From: Stappia indica
Lineage (GTDB): Bacteria; Pseudomonadota; Alphaproteobacteria; Rhizobiales; Stappiaceae
Assembly (NCBI RefSeq): GCF_009789575.1
Contig: NZ_CP046908.1
Coordinates: forward strand, 3,253,001 to 3,317,000
Reading direction: 5' to 3'
Length of the DNA stretch: 64,000 nt
Below the pieces are notes generated by a model. That model searched no databases and had not been told where the DNA came from. It saw only the letters and a list, made by a program, of their open reading frames with translations. The translations under genes and the position numbers were made by a program. Numbering within the stretch: the first letter of the stretch is position 1; each line of letters begins with the position of its first letter. Shown here piece after piece: positions 17,560-25,469 of the stretch.

Positions 17560-19566
17560 TCATGTGTCGGGGTCGATTTCGTCTTCGACCGGAGCCATGT
17601 CAAGGGGCGCGTCCTCGACGGCGGTCATTCTCACGTCGACGACCTTGGCGCCCGGAAAGGCCGAGAGCAGGGCGGCCACGGTAGGCTCGGCGCGCGCGTC
17701 GGAAAAGAGCTGGCGCTGGTTGGCCTCGCGCTCCTCGTGCAGCGTCGGCCGTCCTTCCGTGCGGGAGACGGTGACGATCCAGCGGGTGCCGGTCCATTCC
17801 GACAGGCGCCGGCCGAGCCGGCCGGCGAGATCGGGATCGGCGCCTTCGACCGGCTGGAATTCGATTCGCCCCGGCTCGAAGCGCACGAGCCGCATCTGCC
17901 GCTCGATCTCGACCTTCAGACGAATATCGCGCTTTTCGGCCGCCAGGGCCGAGCAATCGGCCAGCGAGGCAAGGCCGTGGCTGGGTGCCGGCTGACTGTC
18001 GGCAGCGGGCTGGGGGCGTGTCGTCTCCGGGGCAAGCCCTCCGGCCAGCGCCTGCAGGCGCGGCGGGGAACTGGGAGCGGCCTGAGCGTGCGGTGCCTCG
18101 CCGGGCAGTGCCTGCGCGGAGGTGCGCATCTGCGGCGATACGGCGACCGGCTCCGCGGCCGCCGGGGCGGAGTAGGGGGGGCCGGACGCGGCTGGCGAGG
18201 CGGCGGCTTGCGCCGGCTCGCTCGGCGCCTGTCGCGCGGAAGCGTCTCCGCCGGAGGTCTGCGGGCGGGTCGGCGGTGCCGGCAGGCTGGAGCCGAGCGC
18301 GGCCGCCTTGCCGTCGCGCAGCATGCGCAGGGCGTCTTCCGGATCGGGAAGGTCGGCGGCATAGGCCAGACGCACCAGGACCATGTCGGCGGCCAGATGC
18401 GGCTTGGGGGCGGCCTGCACCTCTTCGATGCCCTTCAGCAGCATCTGCCAGGCGCGCGACAAAAGCCGCAGCGACAGGCGGCCGGCAAGCTCGCGGCCGC
18501 GCGCGCGCTCTGTTTCCGTCACCGAGGCATCGTCGCCCGCATCCGGGACGATCTTCAACCGGGTGACGAGATGGGTGAATTCGGCAAGATCGGACAGCAC
18601 GACCACCGGGTCGGCGCCGACGTCGTATTGCTGGCGGAACTCGGCCATGGCCGCCGCCGCGTCGCCGCGCATCAGGTACTCGAACAGGTCGATGATACGG
18701 GCGCGGTCGGCGAGGCCGAGCATCCCGCGCACCGTCTCCGCACCGATCGTGTCGCCGCCGCCCTGGGAGATGCTGCCCTGGGAGATGCTGCCATGAGAGA
18801 CGCTGCCATGGGCGATGGCCTGGTCGAGCAGCGACAGGGAATCGCGCGCAGAGCCTTCGCCGGCGCGGGCGATCAGCGCCAGCGCTTCGTCGGCAACAGC
18901 GATGCCCTCTGCCTGCGAAATGCGGCGCAGCAGACCGACGAGCTTGTCGGCATCGATGCGGCGCAGGTCGAAGCGCTGGCAGCGCGACAGGACCGTCACC
19001 GGCACCTTGCGGATCTCGGTGGTGGCGAAGATGAACTTCACATGCTCGGGCGGCTCCTCGAGCGTCTTCAGCAGGCCGTTGAAAGCCGACTTCGACAGCA
19101 TGTGCACTTCGTCGATGATGTAGACCTTGTAGCGGGCGGATGCCGGCCGGTAGCGCGCCGCGTCCGTGATCTCGCGAATGTCGTCGATGCCGGTATGCGA
19201 GGCGGCGTCCATCTCGATCACGTCGACATGGCGGCCGTCCATGATTGCTTCGCAATGCACGCCGAGCTTGTCGAGGTTCACCGTCGGCCGGTCCACCTCG
19301 CCGGGGACCTCGTAGTTGAGCCCGCGCGCGAGAATGCGCGCCGTCGTGGTCTTGCCGACGCCGCGCACGCCGGTCAGCATCCAGGCCTGGGCAATGCGCC
19401 CGGTCTCGAAGGCGTTGCGCAGAGTCTGGACCATCGGCTCCTGGCCGACCAGGTCGTCGAAGCTGCGGGGGCGATACTTGCGCGCGAGCACACGATACGC
19501 GGCGTTGCCGCTGCCCGCGCCGGGAGTGTCGTCGGAAGAGGTGGGGATGAGACCGTCCATGGGCAC
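17560..19566 (-). CDS. dnaX: DNA polymerase III subunit gamma/tau
   Basis: A 668-aa clamp-loader subunit. The AAA+ domain begins at [19 protein letters not shown], with Walker A GVRGVGKT at residues 66-73 and the [22 protein letters not shown]-like region (here [19 protein letters not shown]). The zinc module of E. coli DnaX, with four Cys, is reduced here to a single Cys ([12 protein letters not shown]). A Pro/Ala-rich linker (about 430-540) joins the C-terminal tau region, which binds the polymerase and DnaB. An in-frame 15-bp tandem repeat expands the region after LDQAIAHG. I saw no AAAAAAG slippery site. The ATG at 19566 is followed by another at 19560. It heads the dnaX-ybaB-recR cluster, just downstream of the SRP RNA gene. 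Confidence 0.95.
   Translation of the reverse strand: [668 protein letters not shown]
18761..18820. repeat. 15-bp tandem repeat inside dnaX
   Basis: Two identical units (ccctgggagatgctg at 18761-18775 and 18776-18790) are followed by a diverged third (18791-18805) and a partial fourth (18806-18820). On the coding (minus) strand they add in-frame repeats of the form HGSIS or QGSIS to DnaX. The period of five codons keeps the frame intact. Confidence 0.85.
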
Positions 19567-19727
19567 AAGCTTAACGGCGCGACCGCCGGATGTTGAGGCC
19601 TATTCGGTGCGCCTTGCAGGATTTCCCCGCCGCCGCTGGCCAGAGCGCGCATTCCTGCGCCCTCGCACTGCCGCGATTGCGTCACGATACGCAGGCCGTA
19701 CCGGATCGAGACCTTGAGGGGAAAGGG

Positions 19728-19831
19728 TGGGAGGCTGGCACGGTGACCCGTGCCGCGACTCGTTGGGGCTGCTTCCTTCCGGACCTGACCCGGTTGGCGA
19801 GTGGCTCGTCCACCACCAACCTCCCGCGCCC
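19728..19831 (-). ncRNA. ffs: Signal recognition particle RNA (4.5S type)
   Basis: The minus strand holds the universally conserved SRP RNA core, GGTCAGGTCCGGAAGGAAGCAGCC-like, with its GGAA tetraloop, at about 19770-19793. Flanking stems are present: 5' GGGAGGTTGGTGGTGG pairs broadly with the 3' end, where CCAGCCTCCC closes the helix. Size (about 100 nt) fits the small bacterial form without an Alu domain. It is directly upstream of dnaX, its usual place. The RNA binds Ffh and targets membrane proteins to the Sec translocon. Ends are estimated from helix closure. Confidence 0.92.
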
Positions 19832-19860
19832 TATATCGTGATTTTATCCCGCCGATGCAA
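19832..19860 (-). promoter_or_regulatory. Possible promoter of the SRP RNA
   Basis: Reading the minus strand, TTGCAT and GATATA are separated by 17 bases just before the predicted RNA start. The spacing is ideal but both hexamers are only partial matches to sigma-70 consensus. Confidence 0.4.
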
Positions 19861-19878
19861 GGGGAAATCCCGCAAGGA

Positions 19879-21528
19879 TCACCGGCGGTCCCCGCTCTCC
19901 CCGGTCTCGGCGACCGCCTGGGCGCGCAGGTCCTTACGGATGATCTTGCCGGTCGTCGTCATCGGCAGGGCATCCACGAAGGCGATCTCGCGCGGATATT
20001 CGTGCGCGGCGAGCCGCGACTTGACGAAGTCCTGCAGCTCGCGGGCCAGTGCCTGCGACGGAGCATGTCCCTCCGCCAGCACCACATAGGCCTTGACGAT
20101 CTCGGTGCGCGCCGGGTCCGGCTTGCCGACGACGCCTGCCATGGCGACGGCCGGATGCCCGATCAGGCAATCCTCGATCTCGCCCGGGCCGATGCGATAA
20201 CCGGCCGAGGTGATGACGTCGTCGTCCCGTCCGACGAAGCGCAGCCAGCCGTCGGCATCGCGCACGCCCATGTCGCCGGTCAGCAGGTACTCGCCGGCGA
20301 ATTTCGCCTGCGTCGCCTCGGGATTGTTCCAGTAGCCGAGAAACATCACCGGGTCCGGGCGCCGGACGCCGATATTGCCTTGCTGCCCGTCGGGGAGCGG
20401 CGTGCCCGTGGCATCGACGATGGCAAGCTCGTGGCCGGGCACCGCGCGGCCCATGATGCCCGGCCGCGCCGGCATCAGCCGGGCGCAGGACGAGACGATC
20501 ATGTTGCACTCGGTCTGGCCGTAGAACTCGTTGATGGTGACGCCGAATACCCGCCGACCCCATTCCACGAGTTCCGCGCCCAGCGTCTCGCCGCCGCTGG
20601 CGACCGTCCGCATGTCGAGGTGCAGGCCCGCCGGCGGCTCGCCATGGGCCCGCATCATCTTCAAGGCCGTGGGCGGCAGGAAGGCATTGCGGATCTTCTC
20701 GCGGGCGATGAGATCGAAGGCGGCTTCCGCCGTGAACTTGCGGAAGCGGCAGGCGACGACGGTGATGCCGTGATGCAGCGCCGGCATCAGCACGTCGAGC
20801 AGCCCGCCGATCCAGGCCCAGTCGGCGGGGGTCCAGATCCGGTCTCCCGGCTCGGGGAACAGGTCGTGGCTCATCTCGACGCCGGGCAGGTGGCCGAGCA
20901 GCACCCGCTGGGCATGCAGTGCGCCCTTGGGCTGGCCGGTGGTGCCGGAGGTGTAGATGATGATGGCCGGATCGTCGGCCAGGGTATCGACCGGCGTGAA
21001 GGCGGTGGACTGGCTCGCCAGTTGCGCATGCAGATCGATGGTGCCCGGCGCCGCGCCATCGATCATGTAGATGACCTGTAGATCGGGAAGCTGATCGCGG
21101 ATCCGGGCGAGCTTGGCTGCGCCGTCCGCATTGGTGACGACCGCGCGCGTGCCGGAATTGCCGAGCCGGTAGGCCAGCGCCTCGTCGCCGAACAGCATGA
21201 ACAGCGGAATGGTGATCGCGCCCATCTTGAGCGCGGCGATGTGGGTCGCGGCCGTCTCGACGGCCTGCGGCAGGAGGACGGCGACCCGGTCGCCCGGGCG
21301 GATGCCGTCGCGAACGAGAAGGTTCGCGATGCGGTTGGACAGCGCCTTCAGGTCGGCGAAGCTGACGACATCGCGGCGGCCGTCTTCGGAAATGGCGATG
21401 ATCGCAGTGCGCTCGGGATCCGCGTCTGCCCACTTGTCGCAGATGTCGACGCCGATGTTGTAGCGCTCCGGCACCTGCCAGACGAAGCGTGCGGCAAGAT
21501 CTTCATAGCTTGTTGCCTCAGGCAGCAT
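19879..21528 (-). CDS. AMP-dependent acyl-CoA/acetyl-CoA synthetase family ligase
   Basis: A 549-aa adenylate-forming ligase that joins a carboxylic acid to CoA through an acyl-AMP. Motifs in order: P-loop-like YTSGTTGQPKGALH, the INEFYGQTECN region, TGDMGVRDADGWLRFVGRDDDVI and the C-terminal catalytic Lys in TTTGKIIRKDLR. The overall pattern is closest to the acetyl-CoA or short/medium-chain acyl-CoA synthetases, but the acid is not determined by these motifs. The ATG at 21528 has GGGAGGA at good distance; earlier in-frame starts only add a basic, unconserved tail. The gene is divergent from the HIT-family gene, with about 190 bases between. Confidence 0.88.
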   Translation of the reverse strand: MLPEATSYEDLAARFVWQVPERYNIGVDICDKWADADPERTAIIAISEDGRRDVVSFADLKALSNRIANLLVRDGIRPGDRVAVLLPQAVETAATHIAALKMGAITIPLFMLFGDEALAYRLGNSGTRAVVTNADGAAKLARIRDQLPDLQVIYMIDGAAPGTIDLHAQLASQSTAFTPVDTLADDPAIIIYTSGTTGQPKGALHAQRVLLGHLPGVEMSHDLFPEPGDRIWTPADWAWIGGLLDVLMPALHHGITVVACRFRKFTAEAAFDLIAREKIRNAFLPPTALKMMRAHGEPPAGLHLDMRTVASGGETLGAELVEWGRRVFGVTINEFYGQTECNMIVSSCARLMPARPGIMGRAVPGHELAIVDATGTPLPDGQQGNIGVRRPDPVMFLGYWNNPEATQAKFAGEYLLTGDMGVRDADGWLRFVGRDDDVITSAGYRIGPGEIEDCLIGHPAVAMAGVVGKPDPARTEIVKAYVVLAEGHAPSQALARELQDFVKSRLAAHEYPREIAFVDALPMTTTGKIIRKDLRAQAVAETGESGDRR

Positions 21529-21722
21529 CCGCGTCCTCCCCGATGTCGTGCCCCGTCCCGGTGGTCTCGGTCTCGTCGTGTTCCTTGTCTGGCATGCCCT
21601 CCGGCGGGGAAGGCCGTCAACGGGAAATGGTGGGGTGAAGTGCAAGGGGGAGGGGCTGGCGCTTGCATGCGCTCCCGTTATAGTGCGGCTTCCTGTCCCT
21701 CCCCGCCTTTGACGGAGCCTCC

Positions 21723-22139
21723 ATGTCGTCCTTCAGTCTCGACCCGCGGCTTGCGGCCGACAGCCTGGCCGTCGCCGATCTGCCGCTGTCGTGCCTGCGC
21801 CTGATGCGCGACAGCCGGTTTGCCTGGCTGATGCTGGTCCCGCGCAAGCCGGAGCTGGTCGAGCTGCTCGATCTGGCGGAGGAGGATCGCACGCAGCTGA
21901 TGCGCGAGATCGCCCTTGTGGGCGAAGTGCTGAAGGCGGAGACGGGTTGCGACAAGCTGAATGTCGGGGCGCTCGGCAACATCGTCGCGCAGCTCCATGT
22001 GCATGTGATCGCGCGCTTTGCCGGCGATGCGGCCTGGCCCGGCCCCGTCTGGGGCTCAGGCGCAGCCGTGCCCTATCCCGCAGGCGAGGCCGAAGCCCTT
22101 GCGCTGAGGATCGCAGGCCGCCTTGTTCCGATAACCTGA
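21723..22139 (+). CDS. HIT family protein
   Basis: A 138-aa histidine-triad protein, a class of nucleotide hydrolases and transferases. The triad region reads QLHVHVIARF, so two of the three His of the HxHxHxx motif are seen and the first is Gln, as in some HIT subfamilies. NVGALGNIVAQ before it and DAAWPGPVWG after it fit the small bacterial type. The ATG at 21723 has a GGAG upstream. The nudC gene begins 45 bases after the stop, so this gene, nudC and the phosphatase-like gene probably form one unit handling nucleotides. Confidence 0.88.
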   Translation: MSSFSLDPRLAADSLAVADLPLSCLRLMRDSRFAWLMLVPRKPELVELLDLAEEDRTQLMREIALVGEVLKAETGCDKLNVGALGNIVAQLHVHVIARFAGDAAWPGPVWGSGAAVPYPAGEAEALALRIAGRLVPIT

Positions 22140-22184
22140 TTTATTGCCCGCCAGATGCGGCAACCAGACGAGGACCGCTCCAGC

Positions 22185-23123
22185 ATGACCAACACGCCCG
22201 ATACCGCCTTCGGGTTTTCCTATCACGGCAATCCGCTGGACCGGCTTTCCGAGTATCGCGGAGATGCGGACTGGCTGGCCGCACACCGGGCAGCGCCGGC
22301 GGCGCGCTTCGTCTTCCTGTGCGAGGGCAAGCCTCTGGTCGACACGTCCGGTTCGCAGCTGTCGATCCTGTGGGAAGAGAAGACGGGTGCTGCGCTCGCG
22401 CCCATAGGGGATGAAATCGTCCTGCTCGGTTTCCAGCCGGAGACCGAGGCGCCGGTCTTTGCCGCAGCTCTTGCCGTCGATCCGGAGCGGGCCGAGAGCG
22501 ACGGGCGCAAGCTGATCGACCTGCGGTCTCTTGCCCTGCAAGGCGTCCTGCCGCCGGGCCACATGGGCCTGCTGGCGCAGGCCAGTTCCCTGCTCCACTG
22601 GCATGTCAGCCATCGCTTCTGCTCCAGGTGCGGCTCGCCCAGCACGATGACGCAGGGCGGCTACCGCCGCGACTGTCCGTCCTGCGGCGGGCTGCATTTC
22701 CCGCGCACGGATCCGGTGGCGATCATGCTGGTGACGGATGGCGATGCCTGCCTGATGGGCCGGCCGCCGCGCCTGCCCGAAGGCGTGTTCTCCACCCTTG
22801 CCGGCTTCATCGAGCCGGGCGAGACCATCGAGGAGGCGGTCCGCCGCGAAGTGTTCGAGGAATCGGGCATCCGCGTCGGCGATGTCGGCTACATGGCGAG
22901 CCAGCCCTGGCCGTTTCCGGCCTCGCTCATGATCGGCTGCCACGGCACGGCGATCAGCCGCGACATCACCATGGACGAGGCCGAGCTCGAGGCCTGTCGC
23001 TGGTTCTCCCGCGAGGAGGTGACGGCGATGCTGGCGGACACCCATCCGGACGGGCTCAAGGTGCCGCCGCCGCTTTCCATCGCCCATTGGCTGATTCGCA
23101 GCTGGGTCGAGGGGCGGAGCTGA
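22185..23123 (+). CDS. nudC: NAD+ diphosphatase / NADH pyrophosphatase (Nudix, NudC)
   Basis: A 312-aa Nudix hydrolase that splits NAD(H) to NMN(H) and AMP; E. coli NudC also removes NAD caps from RNA. A zinc ribbon with four Cys (HRFCSRCG and CPSCG) is followed by the Nudix box GFIEPGETIEEAVRREVFEESGI, in two parts GX5E and REXXEE, and by the NudC signature SQPWPFPASLM. All key residues are present. I start at the ATG at 22185; 30 bases of open frame lie upstream. The next gene starts two bases after the stop. Confidence 0.95.
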   Translation: MTNTPDTAFGFSYHGNPLDRLSEYRGDADWLAAHRAAPAARFVFLCEGKPLVDTSGSQLSILWEEKTGAALAPIGDEIVLLGFQPETEAPVFAAALAVDPERAESDGRKLIDLRSLALQGVLPPGHMGLLAQASSLLHWHVSHRFCSRCGSPSTMTQGGYRRDCPSCGGLHFPRTDPVAIMLVTDGDACLMGRPPRLPEGVFSTLAGFIEPGETIEEAVRREVFEESGIRVGDVGYMASQPWPFPASLMIGCHGTAISRDITMDEAELEACRWFSREEVTAMLADTHPDGLKVPPPLSIAHWLIRSWVEGRS

Positions 23124-23125
23124 CC

Positions 23126-23725
23126 ATGGGCCTCGCGCCTGCCGACTGCTTCTATCTCACGCATCCGCAGGTGCGCGTCGACCCGGCCGTTCCCGTGCCG
23201 CAATGGAGCTTGTCGGAGGACGGTGCGCGGCGCGCGCGGACAGGCGCCGGGCGGGTCGACTTCGCGTCCCTGACCCATCTCGTCTCCAGCGCCGAGACAA
23301 AAGCGGTCGAGACGGCGGAAATTATCGCGGCGCATCTCGGTCTTGCGGTGACCGTGGACGAGTTGATGCACGAGAACGACCGGTCGGCGACCGGCTTCCT
23401 GCCGCCGGAGGAGTTCGAGCGCGTCGCCGATGCCTTTTTTGCGCAGCCGGAGATCAGCGTGCGCGGCTGGGAGCGGGCATGCGATGCCCAGGTGCGGATT
23501 GTCGGGCGGGTGGCGGCGCATCTGGAGCGCATCCCGCAGGACGCGCGGGTGCTTTTCGTCGGACACGGCGCGGTCGGCACCCTGCTCAAGTGCCATCTGG
23601 GTGGTTGGGCGATCGATCGGCGGTACGACCAGCCGGCCGGAGGGGGCTTCTGGTACGGCTTTGCGCGGGCTGCGCTGCGAGACAGAAACGCCACAGGCAT
23701 GGCGTGGCAACCGGTGGACGGCTGA
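23126..23725 (+). CDS. Histidine phosphatase-fold protein with altered RHG motif
   Basis: A 199-aa protein of the histidine phosphatase superfamily. The N-terminal motif that is normally L-V-R-H-G reads F-Y-L-T-H-P here, keeping the nucleophilic His but replacing Arg and Gly. LVSSAETKAVETAEIIA and the second-His region VLFVGHGAVGTLLKCHL match the fold. The loss of the motif Arg may lower or change activity. It starts two bases after the nudC stop and is probably translated from the same mRNA, which suggests a role with nucleotide metabolites (inference). Confidence 0.8.
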   Translation: MGLAPADCFYLTHPQVRVDPAVPVPQWSLSEDGARRARTGAGRVDFASLTHLVSSAETKAVETAEIIAAHLGLAVTVDELMHENDRSATGFLPPEEFERVADAFFAQPEISVRGWERACDAQVRIVGRVAAHLERIPQDARVLFVGHGAVGTLLKCHLGGWAIDRRYDQPAGGGFWYGFARAALRDRNATGMAWQPVDG

Positions 23726-23804
23726 GCCGGGCCGGCTTGTGGTCGGCCTGCTGGCTTCCTAAGTGAGGCTCGAAGCATACGGCGACAAGGACCGCGTTCC
23801 CGAC

Positions 23805-24464
23805 ATGATTTCTTCCGCTTTGCGCGCGCTTTCCCAGATCTTCGAGCCCCCCTTGCGGGCGATCTTCTGGAAGACGCTGGGCTACACGCTGGTGCTGCTG
23901 TTTCTCGTCTGGCTTGGCCTGAACGGTGCGGTCGCAGCCTTCGTCAGCCTGCCCTATCCCTGGCTGGAAACGGTCCTGTCGCTGCTGACCGGCATCGGCG
24001 CGATCTTCCTGCTCGGCTTCCTCGTCGCGCCGGTCACCGCGATCATCGCCGGCCTGCTGCAGGACGACATCGCCGAGGTGGTGGAGAGCCGCGACTATCC
24101 GGCGGATCCTCCGGGCAAGGCGCTGCCCCTGTCGGTGGCACTGCCCCAGGCGCTCAAGTTCACCGGCATCGTCATCGCCGGCAACCTGCTGGCGCTCCTT
24201 CTGCTCCTCGTTCCTGGCGTCAATCTGATCGCCTTCTTCGTGGTCAATGGATACCTGCTCGGCCGCGAGTTTTTCGAGTTTGCCGCCAGCCGCTTCCGCT
24301 CTCCGACCGAGGCGCGTGCTCTGCGCCGGGCCCATTCCGGCACGGTGTTTCTTGCCGGCCTCGCGATCGCCGGCTTTCTTGCCGTGCCGCTGCTCAACCT
24401 GCTGACGCCGATCTTCGCGACCGTGATGATGGTGCATCTGCACAAGCGGTTAACGTATAGGTAA
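23805..24464 (+). CDS. EI24/CysZ-type integral membrane protein
   Basis: A 219-aa inner-membrane protein with about four to five helices (near residues 20-45, 55-80, 115-140, 175-205). It contains the EI24-family segment around LLGREFFEFAASRF followed by helix and the ending HLHKRLTYR. Family members include the sulfate permease CysZ, but here no sulfate-assimilation gene is nearby, so transport function is uncertain. I use the ATG at 23805; a GTG at 23763 would add 14 residues. Confidence 0.75.
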   Translation: MISSALRALSQIFEPPLRAIFWKTLGYTLVLLFLVWLGLNGAVAAFVSLPYPWLETVLSLLTGIGAIFLLGFLVAPVTAIIAGLLQDDIAEVVESRDYPADPPGKALPLSVALPQALKFTGIVIAGNLLALLLLLVPGVNLIAFFVVNGYLLGREFFEFAASRFRSPTEARALRRAHSGTVFLAGLAIAGFLAVPLLNLLTPIFATVMMVHLHKRLTYR

Positions 24465-24564
24465 GCATCCCGCGTCGTTCTTTGCCGGCCAAGCGGCAGC
24501 ATGGCTGGCGTTCGCCTTTGGAGCGGTGACAAAACCCGCTTTCCGTCTTATCCGACAGGATATT

Positions 24565-24593
24565 TTGACGTACCCGTCCGATGGAGTTAGAAG
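24565..24593 (+). promoter_or_regulatory. Possible sigma-70 promoter of the sdh operon
   Basis: TTGACG (24565-24570) and TAGAAG (24588-24593) are 17 bases apart, about 75 bases upstream of the sdhC start. The -35 is good and the -10 is weak. Confidence 0.4.
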
Positions 24594-24617
24594 GCGGGTA
24601 TACAAGGCCCTGATTTA

Positions 24618-24641
24618 GCTAACGTTTACGTAAGCGTAAGC
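24618..24641. promoter_or_regulatory. Palindrome with TTACGTAA core upstream of sdhC
   Basis: A 24-bp dyad centred between 24629 and 24630 has 10 of 12 base pairs matching and the perfect core TTACGTAA (24626-24633). It is downstream of the proposed promoter and 27 bases before the sdhC ATG. The central CG and even symmetry are of the type bound by LacI-family regulators. A matching core lies before mdh (34074-34083). Confidence 0.5.
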
Positions 24642-24667
24642 CGATGAGGGAGACGGGAGAACAATCC

Positions 24668-25066
24668 ATGTCGGACGTCGGGACGAGAAACAGCCGGCCG
24701 CTTTCGCCGCATCTCCAGATCTACAAACCCATCTTCACCATGGTCATGTCGATCGTGCACCGCATCACCGGCTGCGCACTGTATTTCGGCACGATCCTGA
24801 TGGTGTGGTGGCTGGTGGCCGCAGCGGCGGGCCCGGACTATTTCAACTTCGTCAACGATCTTTACGGCTCGATCCTCGGGCGGCTCGTGCTGTTCGGGTT
24901 CACCTGGGCGCTGCTCCACCACATGCTGGGCGGGATGCGGCACTTCATCTGGGACATGGGGCACGGCTTTGGGCCGCAGGCGCGCGAGTGGCTCGCACGC
25001 GCCACGCTGGTCGGTTCGGTGTCCCTGACGATCCTGCTGTGGGTCGTCGGATACGCGGTTCGCTGA
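24668..25066 (+). CDS. sdhC: Succinate dehydrogenase cytochrome b556 subunit
   Basis: A 132-aa membrane anchor of complex II. The signature [16 protein letters not shown] and SIVHRITG is present, and [15 protein letters not shown] holds the haem b ligand His. Three helices are visible (about 25-50, 63-90, 105-130). With SdhD it anchors SdhAB, binds haem and reduces ubiquinone. The ATG at 24668 has GGGAG about nine bases upstream. It is the first gene of sdhCDA, 14 bases before sdhD. Confidence 0.95.
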   Translation: MSDVGTRNSRPLSPHLQIYKPIFTMVMSIVHRITGCALYFGTILMVWWLVAAAAGPDYFNFVNDLYGSILGRLVLFGFTWALLHHMLGGMRHFIWDMGHGFGPQAREWLARATLVGSVSLTILLWVVGYAVR

Positions 25067-25080
25067 GGGAGGCTGGATCC

Positions 25081-25464
25081 ATGACTGACATGCGCACTCC
25101 GCTCGGACGTGTTCGCGGCCTCGGCTCGGCCCGGGACGGCACGACCCATTTCTGGCGCCAGCGGGTGACCGCCGTTGCCAACGTCTTTCTCATCACCTTC
25201 TTCGTGATCCTGGTGATCGCCCTGCAGGGCGGCGACTACGAAACGGTCACGGCGGCTCTCGCCAATCCCTTGGTGGCGATCGTCATGCTGATGGTGGTGA
25301 TCTCCGGCGTCTATCACATGAAGCTCGGCATGCAGATCGTCATCGAGGACTACATCCACGACGAGCTGCCGAAGTTCCTGACGTTGATGGCGAACACCTT
25401 CTTCTCGGCATTCATCGGCCTCGCGTCGATCTTTGCTGTCCTCAAGATCAGCTTCGGAGGCTGA
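25081..25464 (+). CDS. sdhD: Succinate dehydrogenase hydrophobic membrane anchor subunit
   Basis: A 127-aa membrane subunit. The alphaproteobacterial N-terminus with [12 protein letters not shown] and the haem and quinone region [18 protein letters not shown] are clear; three helices are visible. It completes the membrane part of complex II with SdhC. The ATG at 25081 has GGGAGG upstream, and sdhA follows after five bases. Confidence 0.95.
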   Translation: MTDMRTPLGRVRGLGSARDGTTHFWRQRVTAVANVFLITFFVILVIALQGGDYETVTAALANPLVAIVMLMVVISGVYHMKLGMQIVIEDYIHDELPKFLTLMANTFFSAFIGLASIFAVLKISFGG

Positions 25465-25469
25465 ACACC

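Noticed and set aside
17560-19566. Programmed frameshift in dnaX for a short gamma form
   Set aside because: No AAAAAAG-type slippery sequence was noticed on the coding strand.
16891-19596. Long plus-strand open frame opposite dnaX, ybaB and recR
   Set aside because: Antisense to three well-identified genes with conserved motifs.
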